From Hymenopus coronatus (taxonomy: Eukaryota > Arthropoda > Insecta > Mantodea > Hymenopodidae): 64,000 bases of DNA. Under the pieces are notes generated by a model that worked only from the letters and a program-made list of their open reading frames with translations, was not told where the DNA came from and did no database searches. Of the stretch, positions 14,541-27,600 are shown in pieces. The DNA lies in the NCBI GenBank assembly GCA_030762935.1, contig CM060890.1, positions 153,050,129 through 153,114,128 on the forward strand, read 5' to 3'. The number at the start of each line of letters is the position of its first letter. Position 1 is the stretch's first letter. The position numbers were made by a program, and so were the translations under genes.

Positions 14541-17500
14541 TATCGTCCCGTTGTTAAACATTTGACAATCGCTTGAATCTATAACGTGTAATGTAGCTAT
14601 ATCAGTAAACGTTTATGTGTATTAAAGACCAGTATAAATATCGTCCAGTTGTTAAACATTTGACAATCGCTTGTATCTATAACTTGTAAAGTAGCTTTTT
14701 CTGTAAACGTTTATCATGATTAAAGACCAGTATAAATATCGTCCAGTTGTTAAAATTTGACAATCTCTTGTATGTATAATATGTAATGTAGCTATTTCTG
14801 TAAATGTTTATCTGGATTAAAGACCAGTATAAATATCGTCCAGGTTTAAACATTTGACAATCGCTTCTATGTATAATATGTAATGTAGCTATTTCTGTAA
14901 ACCTTTATCTGTATTAAAGACTAATATAAATATCGTCCAGTTGCTTAACATTTGAGTATCTCTTGTATCTATAACATGTAATGTAGCTATTTCTGTAAAA
15001 TTTTATCGGTATTAAAGACCAGTATAAATATTGAGAAGTTGTTAAACATTTGAAAATCGCTTGTATCTATAACATGTAATATAGGTTTCCTCGTAAACGT
15101 TTCTTTGTATTAAAGATCACTTAAAATTTCGACCAGTTGTTAAACATTTGACAATCGCTTGTATTCTATAACATGTAATGTAGCTATTTCTATAAACGTT
15201 TATCGGTATTAAAGAGCAGTATAAATATCGAGCAGTTGTTAATCATTTGACAATCGCTTGTATCTGTAACGTTAAGTGTAGCTATTTCTGTACGCGTTTA
15301 TCGGTATTAAAGTCCAGGATAAATACCGTGCGGTTTTTAACATTTGACAATCGCTTGTATCTATAACATGTAATGTAGCTATTTATATAAAGGTTTGTCG
15401 GTATTAAACACCAGTATAAATAACCACCAGTTGTTAAACATTTGACAATCGCTTGTATGTATAATATGTAATGTAGTTATTTCTGTAAACGTTTATCTGG
15501 ATTAAAGACTAGTATAAACATCTTCCAGGTTTAAACATGTGACAATCGCTTGTATGTATAATATGTAATGTAGCTATTTCAGTAAACCTTTATCTGTATT
15601 TAAGACCAGTATAAATATCGTCCAGTTGTTAAACATTTGAATATCGGTTGTATCCATAACATGTAATGTAGCTATTTCTACAAACGTTTATCTGTAATAA
15701 AGACCAGTATAAATATTGTCCAGTTGTTAAACATTTGATAATCGCTTGTATCCATGACATGTAATGTAGCTATTTTTGTAAAGCTTTATCTGTATTAAAG
15801 ACCAGTATAAATATCGTCCAGTTGTTAAACATATGATAATCGCTTGTATATATAACATGTAATGTAGCTATTTCTGTAAACGTTTATCGGTATTAAAGAC
15901 CAGTATAAATATAGGCCAGTTATTAAACATTTGAAAATAGCTTATATCTATAACGTGTAGTGTAGCTATTTCTGTAAACGTTTATCTGTATTAAAGACCA
16001 GTATAAATATTGTCCAGTTGTTAAACATTTGACAATCTCTTGTATCTATAACATGTAATGTAACTATTTCTATAAACTTTTATCGGTATTAAAGACCAGT
16101 ATAAATATCAAGCAGTTGTTAAACATTTGACAATCGCTTGTATCTATAACATGTAATGTAGCTATTTCTGTAAACGTTTATCTGTATTAATGACCAATTA
16201 AATTTTCGTCCAGTTGTTAAATATCTGACAATTGCTTGTATCTATAACGTATAGTGTAGCTATTTCTGTACGCGTTTATCGGTAATAAAGACCAGTATAA
16301 ATATCGTCCAGCTTTAAACATTTTACAATCGCTTGTATCTATAACATGTAATGTAGCTATTTCTATAAATGTTTACTGTTATTAAACACCAGTATAAATA
16401 TCGACCAGTTGTTAAACATTTGACAATCGCTTGTAACTATAACATGTAATGTAGCTATTTCTATAAATTTTATCGGTATTAAAGACCAGTATAAATATCG
16501 TCCAGTTGTTAAACATTTGACATTCGTTAATATCTATAACATGTAATGTAGCTATTTCTGTAAAGGCTTATCGGTATTAAACACCAGTATAAATATCGGC
16601 CAGTTGTTAAACATTTTACAATCGCTTGTATCTATAACGTGTAATGTAGCTATATCTGTAAACAATTATGTGTATTAAAGACCAGTATAAATTTCGTCCA
16701 GTTGTTAAGCATTTGACAATCGCTTGAATCTATAACATGTAATGTAGCTATTTCTGTAAACGTTTATCAGTATTAAAGACCAATATAAATATCGTCCAGT
16801 TGTTAAATATTTGACAATCCCATGTATCTATAACATGTAATAGGCTATTTCTGTAAACGTTTATCGGTATTAAAAACCAGTTTAAATATCGTCCAGTTGT
16901 TAAACATGTGACAATCACTTGTATCTATAACGTGTAATGTAGCTATTTCTGTAAACTTTTATCGGTATTAAAGACTAGTATAAATATCGTCCAGTTGTTA
17001 AACATTTGAGTATCGCTTGTATCTATAACATGTAATGTAGGTATTTCTGTAAACATTTATCCGTATTAAAGACCAGTATAAATATCGTCCAGTTGTTAAA
17101 CATGTGACAATCGCTTGTATCTATATCATGTAATGTAGCTATTTCTGTAAACGTTTAACTGTATTAAAGACCAGTATAAATATCGTCCAGTTGTGAAACA
17201 TTTAACAATCGCTTGTATCTATAACATGTAATGTAGCTATTTCTGTAAAAGTTTATCTGTATTAAAGACCAGTATAAATATCGTCCAGTTGTTAAACATT
17301 TGACAATCGCTTGTATCTATAACATGTAATGTAGCTATTTCTGTAAACGTTTATTAGTATTAAAGACCAGTATAAATATCGTCCAGTTGTTAAACATTTG
17401 AAATTCGTTTGGTTCTATAACATGTAATGTAGCTTTTTCAGTAAACGTTTATGTGTATTAAAGACCAGTATAATTATCGTCCAGTTGTTAAACATACGAC

Positions 17501-17670
17501 AATCGCCTGTATCTACAACATGTTATGTAGCTATTTCTGTTAACTTTTAGCTGTATTAAAGACTAGTATAAATATCGTCCAGTTGTTAAACATTTGAGTA
17601 TCGATTGTATCTATAACATGTGGTGTAGCTATTTCTGTAAACGTTTATCCGTATTTAAGACCAGTATAAA
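14541..17670 (+). repeat. 3,130-bp tandem unit, first copy
   Basis: Directly followed by a near-identical unit at 17,671-20,800. Anchors such as TATCGTCCCG occur at 14,541 and 17,671, and TTGAGAAGTT at about 15,031 and 18,161, all 3,130 bp apart. Reading the two side by side I noticed about four substitutions (near 15,000, 16,541, 16,695 and 16,815). The unit is about 32 monomers. The same material is present only once at 31,469-34,690, with one more monomer. Confidence 0.88.
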
Positions 17671-20600
17671 TATCGTCCCGTTGTTAAACATTTGACAATC
17701 GCTTGAATCTATAACGTGTAATGTAGCTATATCAGTAAACGTTTATGTGTATTAAAGACCAGTATAAATATCGTCCAGTTGTTAAACATTTGACAATCGC
17801 TTGTATCTATAACTTGTAAAGTAGCTTTTTCTGTAAACGTTTATCATGATTAAAGACCAGTATAAATATCGTCCAGTTGTTAAAATTTGACAATCTCTTG
17901 TATGTATAATATGTAATGTAGCTATTTCTGTAAATGTTTATCTGGATTAAAGACCAGTATAAATATCGTCCAGGTTTAAACATTTGACAATCGCTTCTAT
18001 GTATAATATGTAATGTAGCTATTTCTGTAAACCTTTATCTGTATTAAAGACTAATATAAATATCGTCCAGTTGCTTAACATTTGAGTATCTCTTGTATCT
18101 ATAACATGTAATGTAGCTATTTCTGTAAACTTTTATCGGTATTAAAGACCAGTATAAATATTGAGAAGTTGTTAAACATTTGAAAATCGCTTGTATCTAT
18201 AACATGTAATATAGGTTTCCTCGTAAACGTTTCTTTGTATTAAAGATCACTTAAAATTTCGACCAGTTGTTAAACATTTGACAATCGCTTGTATTCTATA
18301 ACATGTAATGTAGCTATTTCTATAAACGTTTATCGGTATTAAAGAGCAGTATAAATATCGAGCAGTTGTTAATCATTTGACAATCGCTTGTATCTGTAAC
18401 GTTAAGTGTAGCTATTTCTGTACGCGTTTATCGGTATTAAAGTCCAGGATAAATACCGTGCGGTTTTTAACATTTGACAATCGCTTGTATCTATAACATG
18501 TAATGTAGCTATTTATATAAAGGTTTGTCGGTATTAAACACCAGTATAAATAACCACCAGTTGTTAAACATTTGACAATCGCTTGTATGTATAATATGTA
18601 ATGTAGTTATTTCTGTAAACGTTTATCTGGATTAAAGACTAGTATAAACATCTTCCAGGTTTAAACATGTGACAATCGCTTGTATGTATAATATGTAATG
18701 TAGCTATTTCAGTAAACCTTTATCTGTATTTAAGACCAGTATAAATATCGTCCAGTTGTTAAACATTTGAATATCGGTTGTATCCATAACATGTAATGTA
18801 GCTATTTCTACAAACGTTTATCTGTAATAAAGACCAGTATAAATATTGTCCAGTTGTTAAACATTTGATAATCGCTTGTATCCATGACATGTAATGTAGC
18901 TATTTTTGTAAAGCTTTATCTGTATTAAAGACCAGTATAAATATCGTCCAGTTGTTAAACATATGATAATCGCTTGTATATATAACATGTAATGTAGCTA
19001 TTTCTGTAAACGTTTATCGGTATTAAAGACCAGTATAAATATAGGCCAGTTATTAAACATTTGAAAATAGCTTATATCTATAACGTGTAGTGTAGCTATT
19101 TCTGTAAACGTTTATCTGTATTAAAGACCAGTATAAATATTGTCCAGTTGTTAAACATTTGACAATCTCTTGTATCTATAACATGTAATGTAACTATTTC
19201 TATAAACTTTTATCGGTATTAAAGACCAGTATAAATATCAAGCAGTTGTTAAACATTTGACAATCGCTTGTATCTATAACATGTAATGTAGCTATTTCTG
19301 TAAACGTTTATCTGTATTAATGACCAATTAAATTTTCGTCCAGTTGTTAAATATCTGACAATTGCTTGTATCTATAACGTATAGTGTAGCTATTTCTGTA
19401 CGCGTTTATCGGTAATAAAGACCAGTATAAATATCGTCCAGCTTTAAACATTTTACAATCGCTTGTATCTATAACATGTAATGTAGCTATTTCTATAAAT
19501 GTTTACTGTTATTAAACACCAGTATAAATATCGACCAGTTGTTAAACATTTGACAATCGCTTGTAACTATAACATGTAATGTAGCTATTTCTATAAATTT
19601 TATCGGTATTAAAGACCAGTATAAATATCGTCCAGTTGTTAAACATTTGACATTCGTTAATATCTATTACATGTAATGTAGCTATTTCTGTAAAGGCTTA
19701 TCGGTATTAAACACCAGTATAAATATCGGCCAGTTGTTAAACATTTTACAATCGCTTGTATCTATAACGTGTAATGTAGCTATATCTGTAAACAATTATG
19801 TGTATTAAAGACCAGTATAAATTTCTTCCAGTTGTTAAGCATTTGACAATCGCTTGAATCTATAACATGTAATGTAGCTATTTCTGTAAACGTTTATCAG
19901 TATTAAAGACCAATATAAATATCGTCCAGTTGTTAAATATTTGACAATCGCATGTATCTATAACATGTAATAGGCTATTTCTGTAAACGTTTATCGGTAT
20001 TAAAAACCAGTTTAAATATCGTCCAGTTGTTAAACATGTGACAATCACTTGTATCTATAACGTGTAATGTAGCTATTTCTGTAAACTTTTATCGGTATTA
20101 AAGACTAGTATAAATATCGTCCAGTTGTTAAACATTTGAGTATCGCTTGTATCTATAACATGTAATGTAGGTATTTCTGTAAACATTTATCCGTATTAAA
20201 GACCAGTATAAATATCGTCCAGTTGTTAAACATGTGACAATCGCTTGTATCTATATCATGTAATGTAGCTATTTCTGTAAACGTTTAACTGTATTAAAGA
20301 CCAGTATAAATATCGTCCAGTTGTGAAACATTTAACAATCGCTTGTATCTATAACATGTAATGTAGCTATTTCTGTAAAAGTTTATCTGTATTAAAGACC
20401 AGTATAAATATCGTCCAGTTGTTAAACATTTGACAATCGCTTGTATCTATAACATGTAATGTAGCTATTTCTGTAAACGTTTATTAGTATTAAAGACCAG
20501 TATAAATATCGTCCAGTTGTTAAACATTTGAAATTCGTTTGGTTCTATAACATGTAATGTAGCTTTTTCAGTAAACGTTTATGTGTATTAAAGACCAGTA

Positions 20601-20800
20601 TAATTATCGTCCAGTTGTTAAACATACGACAATCGCCTGTATCTACAACATGTTATGTAGCTATTTCTGTTAACTTTTAGCTGTATTAAAGACTAGTATA
20701 AATATCGTCCAGTTGTTAAACATTTGAGTATCGATTGTATCTATAACATGTGGTGTAGCTATTTCTGTAAACGTTTATCCGTATTTAAGACCAGTATAAA
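17671..20800 (+). repeat. 3,130-bp tandem unit, second copy
   Basis: Second copy of the preceding unit, beginning inside a monomer at TATCGTCCCG. At its right end it runs on into monomers (TTGACAGTCGC at about 20,824) that also follow the single copy at 34,720. The first unit instead returns to the start of the repeat. That order places the duplication junction at about 17,655-17,680. Confidence 0.88.
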
Positions 20801-22171
20801 TATCGTCCAGTTGTTAAACATTTGACAGTCGCTTGTATCAATAACATGTATTTTAACTATTTCTATAAACGTTTATCCGTATTAAAGACCAGTTTAAATA
20901 TCGTCCAGTTGTTAAACATTTGAGTATCGCTTGTATCCATGACATGTAATGTAGCTATTTCAGTAAACGTTTATCTGTATTAAACACCAGTATAAATATC
21001 GAGCAGTTGTTAAAAATGTGACAATCACTTGTATCTATAACATGTAATGTAACTATTTCTATAAACTTTTATCGGTATTAAAGACCAGTATAAATACTGA
21101 GAAGTTGTTAAACATTTGAAAATCGCTTGTATCTATAACATGTAATATAGTTTTCCTCGTAAACGTTTCTTTGTATTAAAGATCAGTTAAAATTTCGACC
21201 AGTTGTTAAACATTTGACAATCGCTTGTATTCTATAACATGTAATGTAGCTATATCTGTATACGATTATCGGTATTAAAGAGCAGTATAAATATCGAGCA
21301 GTTGTTAATCATTTGACAATCGCTTGTATCTGTAACGTGTAGTGTAGCTATTTCTATACGCGTTTATCGGTATTAAAGTCCAAGATAAATACCGTGCAGT
21401 TTTTAACATTTAACAATCGCTTGTATTCTATAAAATGTAATGTAGCTATTTATGTAAATGTTTATCTGAATTGAACACTAGTATAAATATCGTGTAGTTG
21501 GTAAACATTTAACAATCGCTTGTATCTATAAAGTGTAGTGTAGCTATTTCTATACGCGTTTATCGGTATTAAAGACCAGAATATATACCGTGCAATTTTT
21601 AACATTTGACAATCGCTTGTATCTATAACATGTAATGTAGCTATTTATATAAAGGTTTGTCGGTATTAAACACCAGTATAAATATCGTCCAGATGTTAAA
21701 CATTTGACAATCGCTTGTATGTATAATATGTAATGTAGTTATCTCTGTAAGCGTTTATCTGGATTAAAGACTAGTATAAACATCTTTCAGGTTTATACAT
21801 AGGACAATCGCTTGTATGTATAATATGTAATGTAGCTATTTCAGTAAACCTTTATCTGTATTTAAGACCAGTATAAATATCGTCCAGTTGTTAAACATTT
21901 GAATATCGGTTGTATCCATAACATGTAATGTAGCTATTTCTATAAACGTTTTTCTGTATTAAAGACCAGTATAAATATTGTCCAGTTGTTAAACATTTGA
22001 GTATCGCTTGTATCCATGACATGTAATGTGGCTATTTTTGTAAAGCTTTACATGTATTAAAGACCAGTATAAATATCGTCCAGTTGTTAAACATATGATA
22101 ATCGCCTGTATCTATAACATGTAATGTAGCTATTTCTGTAAACGTTTATCGGTATTAAAGACCAGTATAAA

Positions 22172-22270
22172 TATTGTCCAGTTGTTAAACATTTGAGTAT
22201 CGCTTGTATCCATGACATGTAATGTGGCTATTTTTGTAAAGCTTTACATGTATTAAAGACCAGTATAAAT
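22172..22270 (+). repeat. Monomer probably overwritten by gene conversion
   Basis: This monomer (TTGAGTATCGCTTGTATCCA, a GTGGCTATTTTTG block, AAGCTTTACATG) matches the one at about 21,974-22,072, two units upstream. In the paired block the equivalent monomer at about 36,068-36,166 is of another type (GAAAATAGCTTATATC with AACGTGTAGTG), while flanking monomers agree. Unit number is unchanged, so replacement fits better than insertion. Confidence 0.7.
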
Positions 22271-24234
22271 ATTGTCCAGCTGTTAAACATTTGACAATCT
22301 CTTGTATCTATAACATGTAATGTAGCTATTTCTGTAAACGTTTATCAGTATTAAAGACCAGTTAAAATGTCGTCCAGTTGTAAAACATTTGACAATCTCT
22401 TGTATCTATAACATATAATGTGGCTGTTTATGTAAACGTTTATCTGTATTAAAGACCAGTATAAATATCGAGCAGTTGTTGAACATTTGACAATCACTTG
22501 TATCTATAACGTGTAATTTAGCTATATCTGTAAACGTTTATGTGTATTAAAGACCAGTATAAATTTCGTCCAGATGTTAAGCATTTTACAATCGCTTGTA
22601 TCTATAACATCTAATGTAGCTATTTTTGTAAACGTTTATCAGTATTAAATGCCAGTATAAATAGCGTCCAGTTGTTAAACATTTGACAATCGCCTGTATC
22701 TACAACATGTATGTACCTATTTCTGTAAACGTTTATTTGTATTAAAGACCAGTATAAATATCATCCAGTTGTTAAACATTTGAATATCAGTTGTTTTTTT
22801 AACATGTAATGTAGCTATTTCTATAATCGTTTATCTGTATTAAAGACCAGTATAAATATTGTCCATTTGTTAAACATTTGAGTATCGCTTGTATCCATGA
22901 CATGTAATGTAGCTTTTTTTGTAAAGTTTTATCTGTATTAAAGACCAGTATAAATATCGTCCAGTTGTTAAACATTTGACAATTGCTTGTATCTATAAAA
23001 TGTAATGTAACTATTTCTGTAAACTTTTATCGGTATTAAAGACCAGTATAAATATCGGCCAGTTGTTAAACATTTGACAATCGCTTGTATCTTTAGCGTG
23101 TATAGTAGGTATTTCTGTAAACGTTTAGCTGTATTAAAGACCAATATAAATATCGTCCAGGTTTAAACATGTAACAATCGCTTGTATTTATATTATCTAA
23201 TGTAGCTGTTTCAGTAAACCTTTATCTGTATTTAAGACCAGTATAAATATCGAGCAGTTTATAAAAATTTGACAATCACTTGTATCTATAACATGTAATG
23301 TAACTATTTCTATAAACTTTTATGGGTATTAAAGACTAGTATAAATATCGAGCAGTTGTTAAACATTTGACAATCGCTTGTATCTATAACATGTAATATA
23401 GGTTTCCTCGTAATCGTTTCTTTGTATTAAAGGTCAGTATAAATTTCGACCAGTTGTTAAACATTTGACAATCGCTTGTATTCTATAACATGTAATGTAG
23501 ATATTTCTATAAACGTTTATCGGTATTAAAGACCAGTATAAATATCGAGCAGTTGTTAATCATTTGACAATCGCTTGTATCTGTAACATGTAATGTATCT
23601 ATTCCTGTAAACGTTTATCTGGATTAAACACCAGTATAAATATCGTCCAGTTGTTAAACATTTCAGTATCGCTTGTATCTATAACATGTAACGTAGCTAT
23701 TTATATAATCGTTTATCGGTATTAAAGACCAGTATAAATATCGTCCAGTTGTTAAACGTTTGACAATCGCTTGTATCTATAACATGTAACGTAGCTATTT
23801 CTGTAAACGTTTATCTGTATTAAAGACCATTATAAATATCGATCAGTTGTTAAACATTTGACTATCACTTGTATCTATAACGAAATGTTAAATGTAGCTA
23901 TTTCTGTAAATGTTTATTTGTATTAAACACCAGCATAAATATCGTCCAGTTCTTAAACATTTGACCATTGCATGTATCTATGACATGTAATGTAGCTATT
24001 TCTGTAAACGTTTATCTGTATTAAAGACCAGTATAAATATCCTCCAGTTGTTAAACAGTTGAATATCCCTTGTACCTATAACATGTAATGTAGCTACTTC
24101 AGTAAACGTTTATCTGTATTAAAGACCAGTATAATTATCGTCCAGCTTTTAAACATATGACAATCGCCTGTATCTACAACATGTTATGTAGCTATTTCTG
24201 TAAACGTTTAGCGGTATTAAAGACCAGTATAAAT

Positions 24235-24665
24235 ATCGTGCAGCTGTTAAACATTTGACAATCGCTTGTATCTATAAGGTGTAATGTAGCTATTTCTGTA
24301 AACGTTTAACTGTATTAAAGACCAGTATAAATATCGTCCAGTTGTTAAACATTTGACAATCGCTTGTATCTATAACATGTAATGTAGCTATTTCATTAAA
24401 CGTTTATCGGTATTAACGACCAGTATAAATATAGTCCAGTTGTTAAACATTTGAATATCGTTTGGATCTATAACATGTAATGTAGCTATTTCAGTAAACG
24501 TTTATCTGTATTAAAGACCAGTATAATTATCGTCCAGCTATTAAACATATGACAATCGCCTGTATCTACAACATGTTATGTAGCTATTTCTGTAAACGTT
24601 TATCGGTATTAAAGACCAGTATAAATATCGTGCAGTTGTTAAACATTTGACAATCGCTTGTATCT
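24235..24665 (+). repeat. Remnant of a 392-bp tetramer higher-order repeat
   Basis: The ATCGTGCAG monomer at 24,235 returns at 24,627, exactly 392 bp or four monomers later. The ordered intermediates are an ATAAGGTG monomer, a TTTCATTAAACG monomer and a TATAATTATCG monomer. The second round is cut short here at the block edge. The equivalent tetramers at 38.1-38.9 kb and 43.4-44.1 kb go further. Confidence 0.72.
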
Positions 24666-27600
24666 ATTACATATAATGTGGCTATTTCTGTAAACGTTTA
24701 TCTGTATTAAAGACCAGTATAAATATCGTTCAGTTGTTAAACATTTGACTATCGCTTGTATCTATTACATATAATGTGGCTATTTCTGTAAACGGTTATC
24801 TGTATTAAAGACCAGTATAAATATCGAGCAGTGGATAAAAATTTGACTAACGCTTGTATCCATGACATGTAATGTAGCTATTTCTATAAACGTTTATCCG
24901 TATTAAAGACCAGTATAAATATCGTCCAGGTGTTAAACATTTGACAATCGCTTCTATCTATAACGTGTAATGTAGCTATATCTGCAAACGTTTATGTGTA
25001 TTAAAGACCAGTATAAATTTCGTCCAGTTGTTAGGCATTGGACAATCGCTTGTATCTATAGAATGTAATGTAGCTATATCTGCAAACATTTATGTGTATT
25101 AAAGACCAGCATAAATATCGTCCGGTTGTTAAACATTTAACAAACTCTTGTATGTATAACATGTAATGTAGCTTTTTCCGTAAAATTTTCTTTGTACTAA
25201 AGACCAGTATAAATATCGTCCAGGTGTTAAACATTTGACAATCGCTTGTATCTATAACATGTAATATAGGTTTCCTCGGAAACGTAACTTTGTATTAAAG
25301 ATCAGTATAAATTTGGACCAGTTGTTAAACATTTGACAATCGCTTGTATTCTATAACATGTAATGTAGCTATTTCTATAAACGTCTATCGGTATTAAACA
25401 CCAGTATAAATATCGTGCAATTGTTAAACATTTGACTATCGCTTGTTTCTATAACGTGTAAGGTAGCTATTTCTGTAAATGTTTATCTGTATTAAGACCA
25501 GTATAAATATCGTGCAGTTAAACATTTGACTACCGCTTGTTTGTATAACGTGTAATGTATCTATTTCTGTAAACGTTTATCTGTATTAAAGACCAGTATA
25601 AATGTCGTGCAGTTCTTAAACATTTGTCTACCGCTTGTATCTACAACGTGTAATGTAGCTATTTCTGACAACGTTTATCTGTATTAAAGACCAGTATAAA
25701 TATCGTCCAGTTGTTAAGCATTTGACAATCGCTTGAATCTATAACATTTAATGTAGCTATTTCTATAAACGTTTATCTGTATTAAAGACCAGTTTAATAT
25801 CGTGCAGTTTTTAAACCTTTGACTAACGCTTGTATCTATAACATGTAATGTAGCTATTGCTATAAACGTTTATCGGTATTAAAGACCAGTATAAATATCG
25901 TGGAGTTGTTAAACATTTGACAATCGCTTGTATCTATAACATGTAACGTAGCTATTTATATAAACGTTTATCTGTATTAAAGACCAGGATAAATTACGTC
26001 CAGTTGTTAAACATTTGACAATCGCTTGTATGTATAATATGTGATGTAGCAATTTCTATAAATTTTATCGGTATTACAGACCAGTATATATATCGTCCCG
26101 TTGTTAAACATTTGACAATCGCTTGTATGTATAATATGTAATGTAGTTATTTCTATAAACGTGTATCTGGATTAAAGACCAGTATAAATATCTTCCAGGT
26201 TTAAACATGTGACAATCGCTTGTATCTATAGCATGTAATGTAGTTATTTCTATAAAGGTTTGTCGGTATTAGAGACCAGTATAGATATCGTCCAGTTATT
26301 AAACATTTGAGTACCGCTTATATCTATAACATGTAATGTAAATATTTCTGTAAACCTTTATTTGTATTAAAGACCAGTATAAATATCGTCCAGTTGTTAA
26401 ACATTTGAATATCGGTTGTATCCATAACATGTAATGTAGCTATTTCTATAAACGTTTATCTGTATTAAAGACCAGTATAAATATCGTCCAGTTATTAAAC
26501 ATTTGAATATCGCTTGTATCTATAACATGTAATGTAGCTATTTCTATAAACGTCTATCAGTATTAAACACCAGTATAAATATCGTGCAGTTTTTAAACAT
26601 TTGACATTCCTTGTCTCTATTACATGTAATGCAGCTATTTCTGTAAACGTTTATCTGTATTAAACACCAGTATAAATATCGAGCAGTTGTTAAACATTTG
26701 ACAATCGCTTGTATCTATAACATCTAATATAGCTAATTCTGTAAACGTTTATCCGTATTAAACATAAGTATAAATTTCGTGCAGTTGTTAAACATTTGAC
26801 TATCGTTGTATCTATAACGTGTAATGTAGCTATTTCTGTAAATGTTTATCTGTATTAAGACCAGTAAAAATATCGTGCAGTTAAACATTTGACTACCGCT
26901 TGTATGTATAACGTGTAATGTATCTATTTCTGTAAACGTTTATCTGTATTAAAGACCAGTATAAATATCGTGCAGTTCTTAAACATTTGTCTCCCGCTTG
27001 TATCTACAACGTGTAATGTAGCTATTTCTGTAAACGTTTATCGGTATTAAAGACCAGTATAAATATCGTGCAGCTCTTAAACTTTTGACTATCGCTTGTA
27101 TCTATAACATTTAATGTAGCTATTTCTATAAACGTTTATCTGTATTAAAGACCAGTTTAATATCGTGCAATTGTTAAACTTTTGACTAACGCTTGTATCT
27201 ATAACATGAAATGTAGCTATTGCTATAAACATTTATCGGTATTTAAGACCATTATAAATATCGTGCAGTTGTTAAACATTTGACAATCGCTTGTATCTAT
27301 AACATGTAATGTAGGTATTTCTTTAAACGTTTATCTGGATTCAACACCAGTATAAATATCGTCCAGTTGTTAAACATTTCAGTATCGCTTGTATCTATAT
27401 AATGTAACGCAGCTATTTATATAAACGTTTATCTGTATTAAAGACCAGGATAAATATCGTCCAGTTGTTAAACATTTGACAATCGCTTGTATGTATAATA
27501 TGTGATGTAGCTATTTCTATAAATTTTATCGGTATTAAAGACTAGTATAAATATCGTCCCGTTGTTAAACATTTGACAATCGCTTGTATGTATAATATGT

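Larger units (their letters stand above)
13555..24665 (+). repeat. Large duplicated block, copy 1 (11.1 kb)
   Basis: The order of monomer variants here matches 30,483-38,561. The offset is 16,928 bp at the left and 13,896 bp at the right. The difference is explained by one internal 3,130-bp tandem duplication here and one extra 98-bp monomer in the other copy (8,078 + 3,130 - 98 = 11,110). The left edge is near a TTGACTATGG monomer at 13,583. The right edge is where a TATCTATTACATATAATG monomer replaces the partner's TATCTATAAGGTG monomer. By eye the copies differ at only scattered positions. Edges are uncertain by about one monomer. Confidence 0.87.
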
